Shown here piece after piece: positions 15,580 to 21,377 of a stretch of 21,377 nucleotides of DNA; the stretch's first letter is position 1; every line of letters begins with the position of its first letter. The translations under genes were made by a program, and so were the position numbers. The notes under the pieces are model-generated. The model saw only the letters and a list, made by a program, of their open reading frames with translations. It did no database searches and had not been told where the DNA came from. Origin of the DNA: K23-9 sp049680365 (GTDB taxonomy: Bacteria; Planctomycetota; Planctomycetia; Pirellulales; Pirellulaceae); assembly GCA_049680365.1 (NCBI GenBank), contig JBAUHQ010000350.1:1-21377 (forward strand), read 5' to 3'.

Positions 15580-16764
15580 CTATTCGATAACAAGTTCTGC
15601 TTGAAGTGCGCCTTGGTTCCGTAACGATGTAAAGATATTGATCAGCGAGTTGGGCGAAACTGCGAGCGTATTGAGCGCCGCAGCCAAGTCACCAACGTTG
15701 AGACCTTCGCGCCAAACGTTGTAGGTGCCGCCGCTTTCGACGATATCGATTGCGGTTCGCGGAAGCACTGCTGTCTGACCGCCAGCCAACGGGTTCGGTT
15801 GCGAAGCGACAGGCGTTTCGCTAGTTGCAATCACAATGTTTTCGCTTGCGAAAAGCACGCGTGAAATTTTGACACTATGTCCCATCACAATCGTACCGGT
15901 CTTTTGGTTGATTACGACTCGCGCCGGCTGGTCAGGCCGCACACGTAAATCGCCAATCGTGGAGATGAATGCTGGCAATTTTTCTTGAAACGATCTTGGT
16001 ACATAGACGTCCAGCGTTCCTGAATCTAAAGCGCGAGCATGGTTCGGAAAGATCCCGTTTAATGCGTTGGCGATTTGCGTCGCCGTCGAATACGCCTTGT
16101 TGCGCAGAACCAGGCGAATGCGTCCATCTTGAACAATGTCGTTGCAGTTGATCTCGCGTTCGACAATGGCTTCGCAAACACCAACAGTCGGGTGATTCTT
16201 GGTGACACTACCCGCGTCACCTTGCGCCGAAACACCACCCCCAATGATCGGGCCTTGTGCAATCGCGTAAATTTCGTCGTCGATTCCCCGTAGAGCCGTT
16301 TGATTCAGTGTGCCGCCTCGCAAACTTGTCGCATCGTCGGCGACCGAAACGGTAACCAGAATCGTTTCGCCTTTTCGCGCGTAAGCTGGCATCTTGCCCG
16401 AAACTAACACAGCGGACATGTTCGTTGTGCTCACTTTGCTCAGCTGCAGCCCGCGACGCAGATAAAAGTTCGTCGCCATGGAGCTCGTCTGTTCAGACTT
16501 ACCCCCCGTACCGCTCAGTCCAAAGACAAGTCCCTCGCCTGATACATGGTTGATTCGATCGCCTTGAACAAACGTAATGTCTTTAATCCGAACACTTGGA
16601 TCCAAGTGTTCCGCGTAGGTTGGAACGCGGATCGCTGACGCCATATTTCCAGCCACGCCATTTGCCGCACCCGTTGGTAATTGCGCAGCAGCAATCGTAG
16701 GTAGCAACGCGAGTAGCAGTCCGACGATTAATTTTGCAAGCTGTTGTGTGTTATTCATATTCAT
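15580..16764 (-). CDS. flgI: FlgI, flagellar P-ring protein
   Basis: The 394-residue periplasmic protein has a Sec signal peptide (KLIVGLLLALLPTIAAAQ, cleavage near residue 27-28). Conserved FlgI motifs are VRIKDITFVQGDRINHVSGE, GLVFGLSGTGGK, NMSAVLVSGKMPAYARKGE, LRGGTLNQTALRGIDDEIYA, QGPIIGGG and the C-terminus SLINIFTSLRNQGALQAELV. FlgI forms the ring around the rod in the peptidoglycan layer. ATG 16764 begins 28 nt after flgH; ATG 16758 is also possible, and no clear ribosome site is seen. The neighbours flgA and flgH give the usual ring-assembly group. Confidence 0.97.
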   Translation of the reverse strand: MNMNNTQQLAKLIVGLLLALLPTIAAAQLPTGAANGVAGNMASAIRVPTYAEHLDPSVRIKDITFVQGDRINHVSGEGLVFGLSGTGGKSEQTSSMATNFYLRRGLQLSKVSTTNMSAVLVSGKMPAYARKGETILVTVSVADDATSLRGGTLNQTALRGIDDEIYAIAQGPIIGGGVSAQGDAGSVTKNHPTVGVCEAIVEREINCNDIVQDGRIRLVLRNKAYSTATQIANALNGIFPNHARALDSGTLDVYVPRSFQEKLPAFISTIGDLRVRPDQPARVVINQKTGTIVMGHSVKISRVLFASENIVIATSETPVASQPNPLAGGQTAVLPRTAIDIVESGGTYNVWREGLNVGDLAAALNTLAVSPNSLINIFTSLRNQGALQAELVIE

Positions 16765-16792
16765 TCAACGCGGTTCGATTGACTTTGGTGAC

Positions 16793-17545
16793 CTAAAAAG
16801 GCCAAAGTCGATTGACTCGGCGACTGAACCATCCTTGTTTGGTGAAAGACTGCTCAGCCCCCTGTGCATCTAGTTCAATTTTCAAATTGGCCACCATATA
16901 GGATGGCACCGAGTTGTTCGGCAACACATCAAACTGGCGCACGATTCCAGACAGTCGTAGATGACGTTCATCGCCTTGAACCGATATCGCTCGCTCGCCT
17001 TGGACAACCAAGTTTCCGTTGGGCAAAACATCAACAATCGTGACCGTGAATTTGTCGCTAAATTGGCGTGCGCTACGAAATTCGGAATCGCCACTAAACG
17101 CACGACTACTGGACGACGTTTTGCCAAAGTCACCGTTGCCTGTTGCGTTGCCCAAATCGGAACCCAGCCCATAGTCCACACCGGCGTTTGCGGTCGAACT
17201 GCCTGACTTATCCAGCGATGTTTCGTCGCGATTCTCGACGTCTGTGCTTTCATTGATCAAAATCGACAACAGATCGCCGCGACTACGGGCGGCATAGTTG
17301 CGATACTGATCCACTTGATTGACGCTACGTCGCTCGAAGAGACTTTGCGCGGATGCCGATTTCGTCATGCCCTGCGTCGCGAGCGTCGCGACGATCAAAA
17401 CGCAGATCCAACGCAATCCAGTCTTCATGTCGAGGCGGTCGCGAAAGACGTCAAGATTTTCGGCGATGCCGAACGAGCGGAAACGCTTGACGACTTTCGT
17501 AATCGAGCTCTGTTCCCCAGGTAGATCATTTCGGTCATCAATCAT
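16793..17545 (-). CDS. flgH: FlgH, flagellar L-ring protein (no lipobox)
   Basis: The 250-residue product has FlgH motifs ARSRGDLLSILINESTDVEN, KFTVTIVDVLPNGNLVVQGE, LRLSGIVRQFDVLPNNSVPS and a C-terminal QGWFSRRVNRLWPF. FlgH forms the outer-membrane L-ring. ATG 17545 overlaps the flgA stop as ATGA and has AAGGAG 9 nt upstream, so this start is well supported. It puts about 40 residues in front of the hydrophobic signal segment (about 47-58, CVLIVATLATQG), with cleavage expected near ASAQ (65-67). ATG 17428 (MKTGLRW) would give an ordinary signal peptide but has no ribosome site. Enteric FlgH is a lipoprotein with a cysteine after its signal; here no cysteine lies at the cleavage region. It is transcribed between flgA and flgI. 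Confidence 0.93.
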   Translation of the reverse strand: MIDDRNDLPGEQSSITKVVKRFRSFGIAENLDVFRDRLDMKTGLRWICVLIVATLATQGMTKSASAQSLFERRSVNQVDQYRNYAARSRGDLLSILINESTDVENRDETSLDKSGSSTANAGVDYGLGSDLGNATGNGDFGKTSSSSRAFSGDSEFRSARQFSDKFTVTIVDVLPNGNLVVQGERAISVQGDERHLRLSGIVRQFDVLPNNSVPSYMVANLKIELDAQGAEQSFTKQGWFSRRVNRLWPF

Positions 17546-18573
17546 CTGAGTACACTCCTTCCCAACGGCAATACTTTGGCGAGATTCCGATCAACGACGA
17601 TCGCACTCAGTTGACGATTCGAACGTGTATTGAGCACTGTAATGGTGTCACCAACATCACCGGTCGAAAGCGACTTGGCATTTTTTAAGCGAACCTCACT
17701 GCTTCCAAGAGGCACAATGACGTCCAACAAGTCATTGCGTTTGACAACCGGTTCACTTCGGTCGACCGTGTCGGCAAGATACGTCCTCAAGATCACTTCA
17801 TTACTAGCGATACTGCGTTTGGCGACGCGCCCAATCAAATGCCCTTGTTGTGCAAAATCTGCTCGTTGCACAATGGGACGCTGAACCAGGTCAAACATGG
17901 ATTCACTTAAGACTTCGCCTCGCTGGATGGGCTGTTTCGCCAAAGCGACTTGAATCTCAATAATAACCTGCGTCTCAAACCGCTCGACAAATCGCTGTCC
18001 TTTGTCGGTTGTAAACTCGACTTCAATCGGCGTCTGTCCCATTGGAAGCTGCGCGCTTAACAGCACAGTGGTTGTGAAGCTCTGATTTCCCAATCGCGAC
18101 TGCACCGATGCAATCTGCGAGGCATTGGACAGCCGCACGGAAACGGACTTCGGATCGAGTGCAAACTGTCGACCGATTTCGCTTTCCAGGTCTTGCTCCA
18201 GATGTGGAAGTAGTTGCTTGGGTTTGGTGCTCCGAATCAAGATGGATTCTGGCCCAGTCACACCAATCTGTGTTCGCTGATAGCCATCGACCAGAATTCG
18301 CATTTCAATCTGTTTTCGTGAAATTTCACAAGGCTGAGCCGAAGTGCGCAGCGTCTCCAGATCAAGCTGTGAAATTCGGTCGCGGTCGACGATCGATCCA
18401 CCACTAATGTCGGCTAAATCGCCGATCCGGACCGTCTGACCATTCGCAAACGGAACGTCACCCGACCGCACCGCGACGCGAATACCCTGAGCCATCGTTT
18501 CTCCTGGCGCACACAATAGCCATCCGCTGCATAGCAGGGTCAGGCACAAGATTCGTGTTGATCGGAAGGTCAT
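17542..18573 (-). CDS. flgA: FlgA, P-ring assembly chaperone with SAF domain
   Basis: From ATG 18573 the protein has 343 residues. A Sec signal peptide (MTFRSTRILCLTLLCSGWLL) is cleaved near TMAQG. The C-terminal part carries the SAF/FlgA domain: AKQPIQRGEVLSESMFDLVQ, LIGRVAKRSIASNEVILRTY, then VVKRNDLLDVIVPLGSSEVR and a terminal VLNTRSNRQLSAIVVDRNLA. FlgA helps FlgI assemble the P-ring in the periplasm. A longer frame opens at 18723, but it would overlap flgG by about 70 nt and lacks a signal peptide at its start, so ATG 18573 is preferred. It follows flgG by 79 nt, and its TGA overlaps the ATG of flgH. Confidence 0.92.
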   Translation of the reverse strand: MTFRSTRILCLTLLCSGWLLCAPGETMAQGIRVAVRSGDVPFANGQTVRIGDLADISGGSIVDRDRISQLDLETLRTSAQPCEISRKQIEMRILVDGYQRTQIGVTGPESILIRSTKPKQLLPHLEQDLESEIGRQFALDPKSVSVRLSNASQIASVQSRLGNQSFTTTVLLSAQLPMGQTPIEVEFTTDKGQRFVERFETQVIIEIQVALAKQPIQRGEVLSESMFDLVQRPIVQRADFAQQGHLIGRVAKRSIASNEVILRTYLADTVDRSEPVVKRNDLLDVIVPLGSSEVRLKNAKSLSTGDVGDTITVLNTRSNRQLSAIVVDRNLAKVLPLGRSVLR

Positions 18574-18652
18574 AACGGGTCTGTATTTGGTCGTGAGTAT
18601 TAATGGCGACGATCCAAAGCAATGATGCAGCCAAACATCTGGAGCGTTGCCG

Positions 18653-19432
18653 TTATCGAACCATGTTAGCGGCGGACGAAAGCATCTCGTCACCTGCTTT
18701 GATCGCACGGGAATTGATTTCATACGCTCGTTGCGCCGTGATCAATGAAACCATTTCGGAGACGACTTCGACATTCGCTCCCTCGATAAATCGCTGCCGC
18801 AGTTGCCCGAATCCATCGGTGCCCGGCTCGCCCAACGATTCGGCGCCCGATGCAGCGGTCTCTGCGTACAAGTTGCCACCCAAATTTTGTAATCCGGCAG
18901 GATTGGCGAACCTAGCCAGCTGAATTGACGGCCCAGGAGTTGAGGTTCCGTTTAGGCGGTAGCTGACGATTCCGTTTGACGAAATCGAAATATCGGTGGC
19001 AGTTGGCGGAATCGTGACCTGCGGGTCCAGCAGATACCCGTCGGAACTAACGATTTGCCCGACATCATTCGTAACGAAAGTACCGTCGCGCGTGTAAGCG
19101 ATCGAGTTGCCTTTTTGCACTTTGAAGAAGCCGTCGCCTTCAATCGCCATGTGCGTATCGACGCCCGTTTCCTGCGGTGAACCTTGCGAAAAAATACTGG
19201 TCGTTCCCGCAGCGCGAACACCTGTACCGATTTGCAAACCGATTGGCTTGACTTGACCACTCGCCGTCGTGGCACCTGGCGGTGTGCTGGTGTCGTAGAT
19301 CAAATCAGCAAAGTTGATATGCTTCTTTTTGAATCCGGTCGTATTAACGTTGGCAAGGTTGTTGGCCGTGTTGTCGATCAACAACTCTTGCGCACGCATA
19401 CCGGTGGCGCTGCTGTAAAATGCTTTTAGCAT
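18653..19432 (-). CDS. flgG: FlgG, distal rod protein
   Basis: The 259-residue axial protein is of the usual FlgG length. The N-terminal rod motif is present (QELLIDNTANNLANVNTTGF then KKKHINFADLIYD), with IGLQIGTGVRAAGTTSIFSQ and the conserved MAIEGDGFFKVQ. The C-terminal FlgG motif is NVEVVSEMVSLITAQRAYEI followed by NSRAIKAGDEMLSSAANMVR. ATG 19432 begins 25 nt after flgF. FlgG forms the distal rod that crosses the P and L rings built from the next three genes. Confidence 0.97.
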   Translation of the reverse strand: MLKAFYSSATGMRAQELLIDNTANNLANVNTTGFKKKHINFADLIYDTSTPPGATTASGQVKPIGLQIGTGVRAAGTTSIFSQGSPQETGVDTHMAIEGDGFFKVQKGNSIAYTRDGTFVTNDVGQIVSSDGYLLDPQVTIPPTATDISISSNGIVSYRLNGTSTPGPSIQLARFANPAGLQNLGGNLYAETAASGAESLGEPGTDGFGQLRQRFIEGANVEVVSEMVSLITAQRAYEINSRAIKAGDEMLSSAANMVR

Positions 19433-19457
19433 GATTTGGGTCCATCAGCTGGGTCGT

Positions 19458-20186
19458 CTATGCGCGGATGTATTCACGCAATGATTCCGAAAGAGCGCGG
19501 GTCGCTTTTTGAACGGCTTCATATTGACGGTTATTGGCGATCAACAAAACCAATTCGTTGACAGGTTGGACGTTGGACAATTCATGTTGATACTGTTGAA
19601 CTTTTGCGGGTTGTTCACTCAGTGTCGAATCGGGTCCGGGAACGAACCCGGTGACGCCCAAAGGAATCAGCGTTTGATTGTTTTCATATGCAACCGTTCG
19701 GATCTTTCCCAGCACGTTACCGTTTGCCGAAATCGTTCCATCCGTTGCGATCGCTACATCCTGATCACCAATACTAGGGTCTATCGTGATTGCGCCGGTG
19801 TCACCTTGAATAGGAAAACCCTCCTGGTTAACCAGCAAGTTTGACTCAGCATCACGAAACAACCGACCGTTGCGGGAAAGGTATTCGCTGTTTCCTTGAC
19901 CACCGCTGTTATCAAATGCAAAGAACCCGTCGCCAGCAATCGACACATCAAACGGACGGCCCGTTGGCACTTGGCGTCCCGGAGTAAAATCCGATGCATA
20001 GGATTCGATTTCCGGACCATACAAAACGGTCGAGTCCAAATTGTCCGTTTCAAACGGTTGTTTGACTGCCGCTTGAATTCGTCGATGCCCGCTAGTATTG
20101 GAATGCGCCAGATTGCTGGAGATCACTTCTTGCTGCTTGGCAAGCATATCCAGAGCAGCCGCGCCGCTAAACAATCCATTGATCAT
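19458..20186 (-). CDS. flgF: FlgF-like proximal rod protein
   Basis: The 242-residue axial protein of the rod/hook family opens MINGLFSGAAALDMLAKQQE with a diverged N-terminal motif (SSNLAHSNTSGHRRI). It also has FDVSIAGDGFFAFDNSGGQG, YLSRNGRLFRDAESNLLVNQ, and the C-terminal NVQPVNELVLLIANNRQYEA ending in SLREYI. It is immediately upstream of flgG, which is the normal place for flgF. The start is ATG 20186, with AGGA 8 nt upstream; the frame extends further 5' but without a good start. It is the first gene of the minus-strand basal-body run. Confidence 0.88.
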   Translation of the reverse strand: MINGLFSGAAALDMLAKQQEVISSNLAHSNTSGHRRIQAAVKQPFETDNLDSTVLYGPEIESYASDFTPGRQVPTGRPFDVSIAGDGFFAFDNSGGQGNSEYLSRNGRLFRDAESNLLVNQEGFPIQGDTGAITIDPSIGDQDVAIATDGTISANGNVLGKIRTVAYENNQTLIPLGVTGFVPGPDSTLSEQPAKVQQYQHELSNVQPVNELVLLIANNRQYEAVQKATRALSESLREYIRA

Positions 20187-20517
20187 GACAGCTTTCCTGA
20201 GTGTTGATGTTGGACATCGACGTGACTGCGGCGACAACGAACGATTCGCAAGACACACCTTTTACCCAATCAGGTATCGCGTTACAGCCGCTGTGAACTG
20301 GAGGGGGTTAACCCTCAATCACGCGAGTTTCACATCACTTCGTCAAGTCGATTTCTGGGTAGGTCGATAAGCCTTAACGGTAACGCGGGTAAGAACGATT
20401 AGCTGCACTTGCACGCTTGTCGGCTTTGCGGTGCCAATCCGACCTACAAACTCGTTTGATCCGACGCTGGCGAAACCCGGCAATCCACTCGCCCAGCTTC
20501 CTCCCAGGAGTCATCCG
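20187..20517. promoter_or_regulatory. Divergent intergenic region between flgF and fliL
   Basis: These 331 nt separate the two transcription directions and must hold control signals for both. They contain a perfect 10-bp palindrome GGGTTAACCC (20305-20314), also readable as GAGGG-N6-CCCTC. TGGCAC on the minus strand near 20436-20431 resembles a sigma-54 -24 element, but its partner GC is one base too close. No clear sigma-70 or sigma-28 promoter and no convincing open frame were found. A strong ribosome site (AGGAG, 20504-20510 region) precedes fliL. Confidence 0.45.
20305..20314. repeat. Palindrome GGGTTAACCC
   Basis: A perfect 10-bp palindrome lies between the divergent flgF and fliL genes. 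It could be an operator for a dimeric regulator; nothing else in the sequence proves a function. Confidence 0.3.
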
Positions 20518-21033
20518 ATGGCAGAAGAAGAAAACGAAGAAACAACTGAGAAGAAGAAATCTGGCGGAATGGGCAAGCTCATTATCTGGGGCGTCGTCTT
20601 TGTCCTGGGCGTTGGCACCGGCGCAGCGGTCCCGATCTTTACGATGCCGTCGGAGGAAGTCGAAACGGCAGAGCCCGTCGACAACCAGATGGACATTCCC
20701 GAACCGGATGAAAAGCTAGCATTCGTGGAATTCGACGAGGTCGTTGTAAACCTTAACGATGCCCGTTACTCGCGATATGTAACCTGCAACTTCTCGCTAC
20801 AGATAGCAGATTCGCAGTTAATTGCGATCCAAGCTCTCGTGGATGAAAAGAACGCCGTGCTGAAGAACTGGCTGATCGCTCATTTACGCGACAAGAAACT
20901 TGAAGACGTCCGTGGCAAACTTGGTCACAACACACTGCGCCGCGAGATTCACGACAAGTTCAACGAGATGCTGTTCACCGACGGAGTCGAACGCATCCAA
21001 GACGTGCTCTTCCAAGATTTTAAAGTTCAATGA
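20518..21033 (+). CDS. fliL: FliL, basal-body-associated inner-membrane protein
   Basis: The 171-residue protein has a charged cytoplasmic N-terminus (EEENEETTEKKKSGG), one membrane helix (about 20-41, LIIWGVVFVLGVGTGAAVPI) and a periplasmic domain. That domain has FliL features: FVEFDEVVVNLNDARYSRYV and CNFSLQIAD, and the end DGVERIQDVLFQDFKVQ matches the family's terminal beta strand (IxxVYFTxFVIQ). FliL surrounds the stator and supports torque. The start is ATG 20518, with AGGAG 7 nt upstream; a longer frame from 20431 has no ribosome site. Its TGA overlaps the next ATG. Confidence 0.92.
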   Translation: MAEEENEETTEKKKSGGMGKLIIWGVVFVLGVGTGAAVPIFTMPSEEVETAEPVDNQMDIPEPDEKLAFVEFDEVVVNLNDARYSRYVTCNFSLQIADSQLIAIQALVDEKNAVLKNWLIAHLRDKKLEDVRGKLGHNTLRREIHDKFNEMLFTDGVERIQDVLFQDFKVQ

Positions 21034-21377
21034 CCAATCCTGAGCCACGCCCTTTTGATTTTCGCGAAATCGCAGCGTTGGACGATGCGGCGGTCGCGTT
21101 CCGCAATTGGGTTGCAAAGTCCTCGTCGTTCTTCTCTGACTTTTGGAGTGAAACGTCTGACTATGCCGCACAATTGAAGCTCGGTGATGTCAGCATCAGT
21201 TCGTACGGAAAAGCCATCGAGAGCTTGTCACGCGAAACCAATTACAGCTTGGTTGACTTCACGGACTACGCGCCGTCAATGTGGTTCGCATCCAACAGCG
21301 ATCTGCGTTGCATTGCCTGGGCCATGCTGGGACTGGACGCAACTGACGCAAAAACTACAGGCGATGCTGACGCGGAA
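21030..21377 (+). CDS. fliM: FliM-like motor switch protein, N-terminal part (cut by window end)
   Basis: The frame opens at ATG 21030 in an ATGA overlap with fliL and runs 116 codons to the window edge. It begins MTNPEPRPFDFREIAALDDA. RPFDFREIAALDDAAVAFRN resembles the YDFRRPxxxxxxQLRTLExxHERFA segment of FliM. VSISSYGKAIESLSRETNYS fits the SYxEFxxSLPxPT segment, and MWFASNSDLRCIAWAMLGLD fits the start of the middle-domain core. fliL-fliM is the standard gene order. The usual extra N-terminal CheY-P-binding helix (LSQxEIDALL) does not precede the core. Identity is supported by weak similarity plus context; a FliM/FliN-family relative is the alternative. Confidence 0.65.
   Translation, partial: MTNPEPRPFDFREIAALDDAAVAFRNWVAKSSSFFSDFWSETSDYAAQLKLGDVSISSYGKAIESLSRETNYSLVDFTDYAPSMWFASNSDLRCIAWAMLGLDATDAKTTGDADAE

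Noticed and set aside
18574..18723. Longer start for flgA at 18723
   Set aside because: It would overlap flgG by about 70 nt and bury the signal peptide behind 50 extra residues; ATG 18573 begins directly with a normal signal peptide.
20421..20437. TGGCAC with AAGC on the minus strand, a possible sigma-54 promoter for flgF
   Set aside because: Only 9 nt separate GG and GC where 10 are needed, and it lies about 240 nt from the flgF start.
1..21377. CRISPR arrays, tRNA or rRNA genes, insertion sequences, phage or toxin-antitoxin genes
   Set aside because: None was seen on either strand; gene content is flagellar or envelope-related throughout.

Overview
The window looks like part of a flagellar gene cluster from a planctomycete, probably a Pirellulales (Rhodopirellula-like) bacterium. 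The reasons are a diderm flagellum with both P-ring (FlgI) and L-ring (FlgH) genes, the gene order flgF-flgG-flgA-flgH-flgI-rod-binding flgJ-flgN-flgK-flgL, moderate GC content, and a planctomycete-style DUF4340 protein with a Gly/Pro-rich tail at the left edge. Species identity cannot be fixed from the sequence alone. No tRNA, rRNA, CRISPR array or insertion sequence was seen.

Layout. (1) Bases 2-1870, plus strand: a DUF4340-family gene entering from the left and interrupted by an in-frame TAA at 128-130. (2) Bases 1885-6473, minus strand: a compact run of four genes. In transcription order these are a membrane-anchored TPR protein with a secretin/TonB short N-terminal (STN)-like domain, a secreted or anchored TPR-like protein, a small helical protein, and a sigma-54 activator that lacks a receiver domain. 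(3) Bases 6708-11108, plus strand: flgM (anti-sigma-28), fliC (flagellin), fliD (filament cap) and fliS (flagellin chaperone), with a good intrinsic terminator between fliC and fliD. (4) Bases 11127-20186, minus strand: a tightly packed run transcribed flgF, flgG, flgA, flgH, flgI, flgJ (rod-binding domain only), flgN-like, flgK, flgL. It covers rod, rings, the hook-filament junction proteins and their chaperone. (5) Bases 20518-21377, plus strand: fliL followed, with an ATGA overlap, by a fliM-like switch gene that runs off the right edge.

How it fits together. The minus-strand block builds the distal rod, P/L rings and junction. The plus-strand block supplies the late filament parts and the FlgM checkpoint. 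fliL/fliM start the motor/switch part. The sigma-54 activator beside these genes is a reasonable candidate for a cluster regulator, but no strong sigma-54 promoter was found.

Most of the window is a recognisable flagellar locus. The least explained parts are the three unnamed genes at 2894-6473, the flagellin leader (hairpin plus a possible 9-codon upstream ORF overlapping the fliC start), an FlgH with no lipobox cysteine, a surface domain shared by FliC and FliD, and the broken DUF4340 gene.
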